Of a stretch of 64,000 bases of DNA, positions 20,067 through 29,900 are shown piece by piece (the stretch's first letter is position 1; every line of letters starts with the position of its first letter). This DNA comes from Woeseiaceae bacterium (GTDB lineage: Bacteria > Pseudomonadota > Gammaproteobacteria > Steroidobacterales > Woeseiaceae). The stretch is from the NCBI GenBank assembly GCA_030065985.1, contig JASJCM010000009.1:1-64000 (forward strand), in the 5' to 3' direction. Position numbers and translations under genes: made by a program. The notes under the pieces are model-generated. The model was given only the letters and a program-made list of their open reading frames with translations, was not told the DNA's origin and did no database searches.

Positions 20067-21130
20067 GCGATCGCAAACAGCCGGTTCTTTCTATCGATGA
20101 AGTGCAGCGATACTTGTCGGACGCCAGGCGCATTTGTAGCGGCCTCGATATTTTTGATATTCACATGCATGCGACTGAGGTAATAAGGGACCAAATCGAA
20201 TATGGACCATTGGCTGACGGACTGCGAAGCTCGACCAATAGTCCTGAATATCGCTCCCCGGGACTGGCAAATGTCCGACTGAGTTCTGCAGCCAGGCAGA
20301 CGAATCCTGAACTCCAACTCAAGATGAGTGAGCTGGCATTTAGTCGCTCCTACAAACATACGGGCCCGCGGGTAATGTCGGATCAGATTGATCTCGCGGG
20401 AGTCGACAAGGCTGTGCTGCTGCCGGTGGCCGGCGGCAATCGCTCTATCGTTCGGCAGATGGAGATTATCGACGAGTGTTGTGCTGAAGACCAAAGATTC
20501 ATCGCCGGCTTCAGCATCTCAAATGGTGTTCCAAGTGATGGGATTTACGAGGTGCTGGCGCAGGCATCAAGGGTGCACCGCATCCGTGTTCTAAAGATCC
20601 ATCCCAATCTGACTGGGATTGATTTATCGTCGGCTCAGGGCATCGCGCGTGTTGAGGCCATGCTCCGCGCTTGCGACCGGCTGGGCTTACCCGCATTGCT
20701 GCACGGTGGCTGCAGTCCGATTCTCGGAGATTCGGTTGCGAGTGAGTTCAGCACGATGAAGAAACTCCAGCGAGTCGACTGGTCATTGACTGCATTTCCC
20801 GTTGTCATCGCCCATTTCGGTGTCTACGGATGTGACGGCAATCCTGGCTCGACATCGTTGCAAGACGTCGAGATTCTGCGCGAAATGCTTGATCAGCATG
20901 AGCACCTGTATACCGACACCTCAGGCGTTTCGTACGATGCAATCGAGAAGATGCTTGGACTTGTTAGCCCCGAGCGCGTCGTCTTTGGCTCTGATGCTTT
21001 GTATGTCCCTGTATTCCGCCAGCTAGCGCTGGTGATGCATGCATTCTCGTCTCAGAACGCACCCGCCGATTCTGTGAGAGCGGTGTTGTGCGAGAATGCC
21101 TCCCGCGTTCTGGGCGAAAATGAGTCCTGA
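20054..21130 (+). CDS. Amidohydrolase family protein (TIM-barrel metal hydrolase)
   Basis: FDIHMHATE, KIHPNLTGID, PALLHGGCSPI, VIAHFGVYG, LYTDTSGVSYDAIEKML, VVFGSDALY. Confidence 0.8.
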   Translation: MQDVSDRKQPVLSIDEVQRYLSDARRICSGLDIFDIHMHATEVIRDQIEYGPLADGLRSSTNSPEYRSPGLANVRLSSAARQTNPELQLKMSELAFSRSYKHTGPRVMSDQIDLAGVDKAVLLPVAGGNRSIVRQMEIIDECCAEDQRFIAGFSISNGVPSDGIYEVLAQASRVHRIRVLKIHPNLTGIDLSSAQGIARVEAMLRACDRLGLPALLHGGCSPILGDSVASEFSTMKKLQRVDWSLTAFPVVIAHFGVYGCDGNPGSTSLQDVEILREMLDQHEHLYTDTSGVSYDAIEKMLGLVSPERVVFGSDALYVPVFRQLALVMHAFSSQNAPADSVRAVLCENASRVLGENES

Positions 21131-21147
21131 CCCTGATGCGTCGGCGA

Positions 21148-21864
21148 CTATTGTTTCATCAGGGGCGCGGTCTCAAGAATCCAGCAGGCAGAGAAGATTC
21201 TTCCATCCATCGATAACATCACGCCCGTAACCTGGCTGACGCAGATTGCGGCGGGATGACGAGGATTGATACACCGCGCAGAAGGACCATTCTTCCCGGG
21301 CGACAGTTCAACATCTAGAAAATCGATGTAGGCGTCAACCCGCGGATAGACGCACTTGAATATTGCTTCTTTGTACGAAAAAAGTGACACGAAGCTACTG
21401 TTTTGCGCCGATTTGTCTAAGTTCCAGGCTTCTCGTTCCGCATCTGAGAGTATGTGCCGGCCTATTTCGTCAACCAGTTGTTGTTGGTCTTCAAGATCTA
21501 TTCCGACTGCTACAACGTCGCTAGACCTGGCTGCAGCTGCGACGGCATAGTCGGCGGTATGCGTGATGCTACCGACGAGACCCTTCGGCCACAAAGGTCG
21601 ACGATCGGGAGCGCGTCCGGGATAGGTTGCGTCTCGGCCTAGCTCCTCCATCGCTTCCCTTGCCGCGATGCGGCCGGCAACGAATTCGAGTTGCCGTTTC
21701 TTAACCGCACGTGCTGGAATCAGGTCGACAGGAAAGTCAGCTGGCACAGAGGTGCCGACTTCGGCTGCCGCAAGTGCGATCTCGCCCGGAATTCTTGCTG
21801 CAATGTCGCTGACTAGTCTTTTGGGCCCGCGTCTGCGCATTTGTCGAGGATTAGTCCGGTTCAT
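21148..21864 (-). CDS. 4'-phosphopantetheinyl transferase (EntD/Sfp superfamily)
   Basis: VGSITHTADYAVAAAA, VGIDLEDQQ, LFSYKEAIFKCVYP. ATG at 21864 overlaps the upstream gene by about 14 bp. Confidence 0.88.
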   Translation of the reverse strand: MNRTNPRQMRRRGPKRLVSDIAARIPGEIALAAAEVGTSVPADFPVDLIPARAVKKRQLEFVAGRIAAREAMEELGRDATYPGRAPDRRPLWPKGLVGSITHTADYAVAAAARSSDVVAVGIDLEDQQQLVDEIGRHILSDAEREAWNLDKSAQNSSFVSLFSYKEAIFKCVYPRVDAYIDFLDVELSPGKNGPSARCINPRHPAAICVSQVTGVMLSMDGRIFSACWILETAPLMKQ

Positions 21865-22684
21865 CAACAAGCGACTTTGCCCATTCGACCACATCCGCCC
21901 GCAGTCTCTCGCGATGTGCAACTCGAGAGAATGTATGGTCTGTGTCATCAAAGTACACCTCTCGGACTTTTGCAGAGTCGCGGGCATGTGACACTGTTTC
22001 TACGAATTGACCCTCGTAGTTGTAATAGTCCTGCCCGGGAGTAAATACCGCGAAGATATGACCGCCATTGTCAACGAATCTGGTGAGTATGCCTGTCATT
22101 TCTTCATCAGAGTCCCAGTCCCGGAGGTCGATCGCAACACTACTCTTTTTACTTTTGCCAATGCCGCGTAGTGAGCGCAACGGATAAGAGGCACTACGCA
22201 ACAAGGACTTCAAAGTTCCGCCGCTTTCGGCTTTTTTCCTGGCCTCAAACGCGGATGTCTTGCGGGCATATCCGTCGAACATCAACAAAGCACAGACAGA
22301 TGTCCGTTGACTTACGATCTGCATCGCGTCGTCGGCTCCGGAGCAAAGTCCGATAAGAATCGACCGATTGACGCCAAGTTTCTGTAGCTCGACAAAGGCA
22401 TCATCGTAGTCTTGGAGTACCGATTGTTTCCAATTCAGTTCGGACCGTGCTGGGCTCTCTCCTTTACCCGACTGGTCCAGTCGAATTGATGGGATGCCTA
22501 ACTCTGCCAGGTCGTGAGCGAGATTCACATGCAGGCGAAACGGACCTACGTTATGGAGTAACCCAGCGTTTAAGATGATCGCGCCAAGAGAGTCCCGATG
22601 ATTGGACGGAGTCGTGCAAACACCGAATAACCGTCGATCTTTCCCCAAAAGCAGCGGGTACGTCTTCAAACCAGGAAATCGCAT
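21851..22684 (-). CDS. Alpha/beta hydrolase, paralog of the 15122..16006 product
   Basis: IPSIRLDQSGKGESPA and ILIGLCSGADDAMQI. Confidence 0.72.
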   Translation of the reverse strand: MRFPGLKTYPLLLGKDRRLFGVCTTPSNHRDSLGAIILNAGLLHNVGPFRLHVNLAHDLAELGIPSIRLDQSGKGESPARSELNWKQSVLQDYDDAFVELQKLGVNRSILIGLCSGADDAMQIVSQRTSVCALLMFDGYARKTSAFEARKKAESGGTLKSLLRSASYPLRSLRGIGKSKKSSVAIDLRDWDSDEEMTGILTRFVDNGGHIFAVFTPGQDYYNYEGQFVETVSHARDSAKVREVYFDDTDHTFSRVAHRERLRADVVEWAKSLVDEPD

Positions 22685-23430
22685 ATATTGTCAATTACAG
22701 CATGAGGATAGAGCACTTGAGATGACAAACTTTCCCAGTTGCATTCGAAAGGCAAACGTTTGTCATAGTCCGAAGTCTGGCGGCCTGACCGATTCGCTGT
22801 GCTCTCTTCATGATAGATGCGAAGTTGCTCGTCGCCCACTGGCGGAAGCGCAGTTAGCTCGTCTAGTTCCGTCGCGAAATGCGGAGGTGCACGATGTCCC
22901 ATGAACTCGGTATCGCGATCGAGTTGTGCGTGCGGGAGCCTTTTGGACGCCGCATCCTGTGATCTCCGCAGGCTGGCCAGCCATTCTTTCCCGGACATCA
23001 ACGGATCCCACATCGCATGGCGGGTGATTCGCCGATTGAGGCCCAGTTGACTGCAGAGAAATGTCGAAAACCGTACAGAGACAAGGCTAAAAGCGATCGA
23101 CCCCGCAATATCTTCAAGCTCTTTAGCGGCATTTTCGATGTCGGCCATCCAGCGCTGCACTGAAATTTCGGATATATCCAACGCCGAGTTGCCAGTGCCA
23201 GCAAAATCGAAACGTAATACGTCAAACCCCGATGCCGAGAGCTTCAACGCGATCTGACGCAATGCATAGTTGGCTCTCATCGCCTCATTGAGCAGCGGCG
23301 GTGCAATGAGCACCCCGTGTCCCCTGGGCGCGCCAGAAGCAGGGTGGTAAATGGCAAAAAGCTCGTCATTCGAGCCAAAGAAAAACGGTTCGACCATCGA
23401 TGCGCAGCGGTCCAAGCCTGATATTTTCAA
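22666..23430 (-). CDS. Alpha/beta hydrolase-like, paralog of the 16006..16830 product
   Basis: FFFGSNDELFAIYHPASGAPRGHGVLIAPPLLNEAMRANYALRQIALKLSASGFDVLRFDFAGTGNSALD. Start may be ATG 23397. Confidence 0.72.
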   Translation of the reverse strand: MKISGLDRCASMVEPFFFGSNDELFAIYHPASGAPRGHGVLIAPPLLNEAMRANYALRQIALKLSASGFDVLRFDFAGTGNSALDISEISVQRWMADIENAAKELEDIAGSIAFSLVSVRFSTFLCSQLGLNRRITRHAMWDPLMSGKEWLASLRRSQDAASKRLPHAQLDRDTEFMGHRAPPHFATELDELTALPPVGDEQLRIYHEESTANRSGRQTSDYDKRLPFECNWESLSSQVLYPHAVIDNICDFLV

Positions 23431-23447
23431 ATAAAAGCGACGTCGTT

Positions 23448-23470
23448 GCAGGATAACAAATTTGTCCTGC
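23448..23470. promoter_or_regulatory. Dyad-symmetric candidate operator in divergent intergenic region
   Basis: GCAGGATAACAAATTTGTCCTGC: core palindrome ACAAATTTGT flanked by GCAGG/CCTGC with a 3-nt insertion. Confidence 0.35.
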
Positions 23471-23804
23471 GAGAGACGTTCACACGTACGTAGAGCACTG
23501 TCTGTCGATATTTTTTACATAATTTGGTTCATTAGTTTCTTGGGGCATTGGATAATGTGACTGGGGGCACTCAGGAAGATGTGACACAGGCATCAGTCTT
23601 GGTCATTCTTGGTCGCTACGCTGTCAATTGCAGAGTTGTCGGGCGAAAATTGGAGGAGCGCGAACGTTGTCGATTGGCGCATCTCCAAACAGGGGTGGCA
23701 AGCACTGATTCAGTAGGAGAGCTCGATATGTTGGGCTTCTTCACTTCGCCTCTGCGAGAGGTTGATCAAGATAGGAACCGCGGGAAGGTAGGCTGAGCTT
23801 AACG

Positions 23805-26800
23805 ATGGACGAGGATACACGTAAGCAGAATCGAAACGGCTGTGAGGTGGATTTCGATCCCTTCGCCGGGCCGGTCCTCGAGCGCTTGCGTGCCTTGCAT
23901 GCAGATGAGTCACTTGCCATGAAATGGCGGGCCCAGTCAGATTCCGCAATTCCCGTCGTTTACGTGCGCGCCATTGCAGTCAACGTACCCGATGCCGAAG
24001 AGGTCGAAGCGCGTCTCGTAGGCTTCGTCCAGAACAATGATTCTCTACGCACTATATTTGGCGCCTCTGGCTCGCATGACATTGTCGCCCAAATTTGTTC
24101 TCCTTTGGTCGAGGTCCTGGAGCGCGGGCCGGATTTCGACTTCCTCGCACAAGCGGATCGAATCGATGAGACTGACGGTCCTCTTGTGTCAGTCGTAATG
24201 TCGACTGAGAAATCTTCCTCAAGCGTCGTATCGATTGCGATGTCGCCGATGCTAGGCAACGAGATTGGTGCTCTGGACTTGTTGCGCCATCTGGTCGACG
24301 TCGATCAGGAGCGTGCTACTCCGAAGGTGTTTCAAAATGGCGCGGCGGCCGAGGAATTGTCTTTCGAATGGGTCCTTGACCTTGGCGACAAAAGCGAGCC
24401 CTCGTCTTCGCGATGTGCGGTGCAGTTTCAACATTGGCAACAGGTCGATTTGCCGCTCCAGGTACTCGAGAGTTTTGCCAGCCTCGCGGAAAACCGGGGC
24501 GCATCTATTGAAGCCGTCTTGGAGAGAGCCTGGAAATACTATCTCTCATACCTGGGCGCTAGCGAGGTACCAGAGTACTTGACCTGCTCGCCTGATTCGG
24601 CAGCAGCTTTCAGGCCTAATCTGCCGGTCATCCGAACTTCGATCGTCGATCCCGATGAGACATTTGGTGATTGTGCTCTCGGTGCCAAGTCGAAGGTCAC
24701 GCTTCTCTGCTCGGAAATTAATCCTGTCGACGCGGTTACGATGACTTTTCAACCGGGTGTTCTGAATACCGGTCAGACAAGGTCGGCAAGTGGGCAATTG
24801 CCGTCGGTGGTCAGCCTGCCCTTTGGGTCCAGAGTGCATTTCAATATCGTTGAAGCGCACGATTCAGCCTCTGTTTCTGTCACCTTTGATGCTGCTTACG
24901 TGACGACGAGTACAGCGAAGCTTCGTGCAGCAGAATTTGCTGCAGTTCTCACGTTTCTTGCGACACACCCCGAATGCTCGCTGAGCCAAATGGACTGTTT
25001 GCCAGCCGACGAACGCAGTCTGGTGCTCTCGTACGGGGCCGGCGACTACCTCCCACAGCGTGACGCGGCATCGAGTGCAGAGATAGTGCTGGATCAAGCG
25101 CAGCGCAATCCTAAGGCGGTGGCAATCCAATGTGACGAGCAAGAGATCACTTATGGCGACCTGCGCCAGATGGTGGGCGCATACTCTGACTGGCTTCGGC
25201 AAACGGGCCTCGAGCCCGGGCAACGTGTGGGCGTCATGTTGGAGTCGTCGCCGGAACTGGTAGCGATGCTACTGGCCGTGCTCGAGATCGGTTGCGCCTA
25301 TGTGCCTCTGGACAAGACGTTTCCGTTGGAGCGATCCAAGTACATCTGCGGTGACTCTGGAGTTGTTGTCGTGGTCGCGACGGAGGAGGGGGACGCCGGT
25401 GAGATTGGGGTTCCAGTGCAGGCTATACCTGATCGCGGCTCAAGCAGCGTCGATCACGTGCGAGATACGTCTTCCCACGGCGCCTACATTCTGTATACAT
25501 CGGGCTCAACGGGCAAACCAAAAGGCGTCCAGATCTCTCGTTCTGCCATGCTCGCGCACAATCTTGCAATATCAGACGACTACGAGCTTTGTGATTCTGA
25601 CAGGGTCCTGCAATTTGCGAAACCAGTGTTTGACGTGGCAGTGGAGGAGATCTTTCCTACACTAATGAACGGCGGTTGTGTCGTCTTGCTCCCGGATAAG
25701 CAGCAGCTGTCCATAGGTGAGTTCAACTCCTTCGTCCGAGCGAATGGCGTAACCGTTTTGAACTTGCCAGCTAGCTACTGGCACGAGTGGGTGCGTTATC
25801 TTTCATCGCGTTCATTGCTGCCACCCGAGGACTTGCGGTTGGTTATCGCTGGCAGCGACAGGGTTTCGCCGGAGGTTTTCGCCGCTTGGCAGGAGCTAAC
25901 CGGGGAACGCATCTCTTTCAGAAATGGTTACGGCCCAACAGAGGCAGCCGTGACGTCTACACTCTACGACCCTGCACGGAGTCCGGCGTCAGAGAATACT
26001 GTGCCTATCGGGCGGCCGGTGCCGAACATGCAGTCGATTGTAGTACGCAATGGGAAGCTTGTTCCTATAGGTGTTCGGGGGGAACTTCAGCTTGCCGGTC
26101 CGCAGCTTTCGGACGGATACGTTGGACGGGACGACCTCAATCGAGAGAGTTTCGTCGAGCACGCGCTTAATGGCGAGTTGACCCGCTGGTATAGGACAGG
26201 CGACGAGGTCAGGCTGAACGGCGACGGAGAGCTGGAGTTCATTGGCCGACTCGATCATCAGGTCAAAATTAACGGTTATCGTATTGAGTTGGGTGAAATC
26301 GAACGAGTCGCGCAGGCTGTTGACGATGTAACGGACGTCGCTGCGATCGTCAGGAAGAGCGCGTCGGGTGCCGAATCGATCACTCTCTATTATTCAACCG
26401 AATCAGGCAAGGCGCTTGATGAGAAGCTCGTTCGTAGCGGCGCACTGCAGAAACTCCCTCCTTATATGATTCCTGCGAAGATAGTCTGGCTTGACACAAT
26501 GCCATTCACACCGAGCGGGAAAGTAGACCGAAACTCCTTACCCGAGCTGGAAAATGAACGGCCGGCTCTCGTCAATGCATACGTAGAGCCCGCGAATGAA
26601 CTAGAGCGCAAGATTGCCCGGGTCTGGCGCGAAGAGTTGGGCTTGGCCGAGGTTGGGACATTGGATAATTTCTTCGACCTCGGTGGCAACTCGATGATTG
26701 GCCTTCGTGTCATCGAAGAACTAACCAGGACTTGCTCCGTTGACCTGACTGCTGCCCAGTTCTTTCAATTCCCGACTGTTGGCGGTCTTGGAAAGTTCAT

Positions 26801-26918
26801 TGCGGGAGCGTCTCATGTTTCCGGCAACGAGTCGAAGCAACGCGACGACGCACGAGCAGAACAGCAACGTCTCGCAGTAAAAAGGTTTAAGCCTCGGCCC
26901 CAGAGGGGTGCAACGTGA
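23805..26918 (+). CDS. NRPS: degenerate condensation-like domain - A - PCP
   Basis: AYILYTSGSTGKPKGVQ, FDVAVEEIFPTL, NGYGPTEAAV, YRTGDEVRLNGDGELEFIGRLDHQVKINGYRIELGEIE, LDNFFDLGGNSMIGL. No HHxxxDG in the N-terminal C-like region (VVSIAMSPMLGNEIGALDLL). Confidence 0.92.
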   Translation: MDEDTRKQNRNGCEVDFDPFAGPVLERLRALHADESLAMKWRAQSDSAIPVVYVRAIAVNVPDAEEVEARLVGFVQNNDSLRTIFGASGSHDIVAQICSPLVEVLERGPDFDFLAQADRIDETDGPLVSVVMSTEKSSSSVVSIAMSPMLGNEIGALDLLRHLVDVDQERATPKVFQNGAAAEELSFEWVLDLGDKSEPSSSRCAVQFQHWQQVDLPLQVLESFASLAENRGASIEAVLERAWKYYLSYLGASEVPEYLTCSPDSAAAFRPNLPVIRTSIVDPDETFGDCALGAKSKVTLLCSEINPVDAVTMTFQPGVLNTGQTRSASGQLPSVVSLPFGSRVHFNIVEAHDSASVSVTFDAAYVTTSTAKLRAAEFAAVLTFLATHPECSLSQMDCLPADERSLVLSYGAGDYLPQRDAASSAEIVLDQAQRNPKAVAIQCDEQEITYGDLRQMVGAYSDWLRQTGLEPGQRVGVMLESSPELVAMLLAVLEIGCAYVPLDKTFPLERSKYICGDSGVVVVVATEEGDAGEIGVPVQAIPDRGSSSVDHVRDTSSHGAYILYTSGSTGKPKGVQISRSAMLAHNLAISDDYELCDSDRVLQFAKPVFDVAVEEIFPTLMNGGCVVLLPDKQQLSIGEFNSFVRANGVTVLNLPASYWHEWVRYLSSRSLLPPEDLRLVIAGSDRVSPEVFAAWQELTGERISFRNGYGPTEAAVTSTLYDPARSPASENTVPIGRPVPNMQSIVVRNGKLVPIGVRGELQLAGPQLSDGYVGRDDLNRESFVEHALNGELTRWYRTGDEVRLNGDGELEFIGRLDHQVKINGYRIELGEIERVAQAVDDVTDVAAIVRKSASGAESITLYYSTESGKALDEKLVRSGALQKLPPYMIPAKIVWLDTMPFTPSGKVDRNSLPELENERPALVNAYVEPANELERKIARVWREELGLAEVGTLDNFFDLGGNSMIGLRVIEELTRTCSVDLTAAQFFQFPTVGGLGKFIAGASHVSGNESKQRDDARAEQQRLAVKRFKPRPQRGAT

Positions 26919-29900
26919 GCGAAAAAGAGTTGAAGAATCTCGATGGTATCGCAATCGTTGGTCTTGCATGTCGCGCTCCTGGCGCGCGGAATGTTGACGA
27001 GTTCTGGGCAAACCTCTTATCCGAACGTGAGAGCATCACATTTTTTGACGACGATCAGCTAGACAAGTCTATTCCGGCTGCAATTCGCAACGACAGTTCC
27101 TACGTCAAGGCGCGCGGAATCGTAGAAGACGCGGATAAGTTTGATGCACTCTTCTTCGGCATTTCCCCGGCCGAAGCAACAGTCATGGACCCGCAACAGC
27201 GGCAGTTTCTCGAAGTAGGCTGGGAAGCGCTGGAGCACGCTGGTGTCGACAAGGATCGGTCGGGGCTGATTGGCGTGTATGCGGGCACAGGAGTCAACAC
27301 ATATTTCACGAATAATGTACTGAGGCGACCTGACCTCGTTGATTCATATGGCGAGTTCAACGTAGTTACGGCGAATGACAAAGACTATGTCGCCACTCGC
27401 ATGTCGTACAAGTTGGACCTGCGAGGACCGAGTATAGACATACAGTCGGCGTGCTCAACATCTCTGGTCGCTGTGGTACATGCTTATTGGTCGTTGCTAA
27501 CGTACCAGTGCGATGTGGCGTTGACCGGAGGCTCGTCAATCGACGTACCTGTCAACGCTGGGTATATCTATGAAGAGGGCAGTATGCTGTCCGCGGATGG
27601 TCATTGCCGTCCTTTCGATGCAGGAGCGAACGGAACTCTCTTCAATAGCGGCGTATGCGCCTTGGTCCTGAAACGGCTCGAAGATGCGGTTGAAGATCGC
27701 GACCGAATTTACGCGGTTATTCGTGGCGCTGCGGTCAACAATGATGGTAATGACAAGGTTAGTTTTTCTGCGCCGTCTGTGAACGGGCAAGCAGATGTGA
27801 TCCGACAAGCTATGGACCAAGCCGGTTTTTCGGCGGATACAATCAGCTACGTTGAGACGCATGGCACAGCAACACCTCTTGGCGATCCAATTGAGATAGA
27901 GGCGCTGACAAGTGCGTTCCGGCACGACACATCGTACAATCAATACTGCGGCATTGGGTCGGTGAAGAGTAATGTTGGGCACTTGGTGGCGGCAGCAGGT
28001 GCGGCTGGGCTGATTAAGACAGCGATGGCCCTCTACCACAGGAAGATTCCAGCGAGTATCAATTACAAATCTCCTAACCCATCAATCGACTTCGAGAATT
28101 CGCCCTTCAAAGTCGTCGAAGAAACAGGCGAATGGCTACAGGCTGAGGGACTACGTCGTGCCGGCGTGAGTTCATTTGGCGTTGGAGGCACAAATGCCCA
28201 TGTTGTGCTGGAAGAATGGCCTGATAAAGGTTCGTCTGAAGAGCCGCTGTCGGCACAGCAGCTGATACCGATCTCCGCAAAATCCGAGGCGGCGCTCAAG
28301 GACATGTCTGAGCAGCTCGCGGCGGCGATTGAAAAGGCCGATCCAAGAGATCTGGCGGACGCTGCCTTCTCCCTTCAGATTGGCCGATCGCGACTTGCGG
28401 AGCGTCGGTTCGTCGTGGGAGCGTCGGGTGGCGAGGTCGCCGCGGCACTCCTCGACCCGAAGTCGTCGTTGGGCGGACGTGGAAAACAGGTTGCTAACGA
28501 CCCGAGGACGGCGTTTTTGTTTCCGGGTCAAGGTAGCCAGCATAAGAAGATGAGCGAGGGCCTTATCGCCGCAAATCCGGCGGCCAGAGCGGCCTTCGAA
28601 GATTGCGCTGAGATCGCTCGACAAGCATCCGGCATTGATTTGACCGAGATGGTGTTTGCCGACGAGAGTGACGATAGCGTGCTGCAGGCGACCATCAACG
28701 CGCAACCTGCATTATTTGCGGTTGAGTATGCGATTGCAAAAGGCTGGATGTCGCTTGGTATTAAACCGAATGCGCTGATTGGTCATAGCATAGGCGAGTT
28801 CGTCGCTGCGTGTATTGCCGGCGTATTCTCACTCGAAGACGCGGTGCGAACGGTTGCCAAGCGCGGCGAGTTGATGCAGGCCATGCCGCCTGGATCAATG
28901 CTATCGGTGCGAGCGTCGGCCGCTGAAATTGCCGGCATTGTGGAAGAGCCCCTCTGCATTGCTGCCATCAATGCGCCAAGCCTCTGTGTAGTGGCTGGAC
29001 CGGATCAGGACATTCAGCAGTTTGCGGCTCGCCTGGAGCAAAGTGACATTGCGAATTCTGTTCTACACACGTCACACGCATTTCATTCGAAGTCGATGGA
29101 GGCAGCGGTTAAGCCACTCAGCGAATTTATTGCATCACTGTCGCTCAATCGACCGAAGATTCCTATCGTCTCGACGGCTACCGGTAACTGGCTTGAGTCA
29201 TCGACGGCGGTTGATCCTGGCTACTGGGGCCAGCAGCTTCGAGAGACAGTACAGTTCGCCCCGGCGATTGCTACGCTTCTGCAGGATGAGCAATGGGTCT
29301 TGATTGAGGCGGGTCCAAGGCAAGCAGCGACCCAGTTGTCCCGGCAGCAGATCCGAGCTACCGGCGGCTCGCATAGAGCAATACCAAGCTTAGGCACGGA
29401 CTCAGGGGTCGAAAACGATCAAACTAACTGGCTCAAGGCGATCGGGGAAGCCTGGATATCGGGACTGCAGCCCAGCTGGCAAACGCTACATGAAGGCAGC
29501 GCGCGTCTTAAGACTCCTCTCCCGACGTATCCATTCGAGAAGAAGCGATTCTGGGCGGACGTAGGGGCGCCCCCGTCAACGACTGATATGGCAATGTCAC
29601 CAGCTGTTGCACTCGATTCAGCTGACGTTCCGGTTGTGAGTGAATCGAGTAACGATCAAGTAACAGATGAAGCAATAGGGATTGAATGTATGTCCGAAAC
29701 GGATCGGCTTAGTGGGATATCTGAGCGAATAAGGAGTGTTCTTGCGGACACGTCAGGCCTTGATGCCGACCAGATCGACGACTCCCTGGAGTTCGTTGAA
29801 CAGGGATTCGATTCCTTGTTTCTCACGCAGGCGGCAACAGCGCTAAAGAAAGAGTTCGGACAGAAAGTCACGTTCCGGCAGCTTATGGAAGACGTATCTA

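Noticed and set aside
23548-23796. 82-aa ORF just before the first NRPS
   Set aside because: TTG start, no recognisable domain or convincing ribosome-binding site; could be a leader peptide but not supportable.
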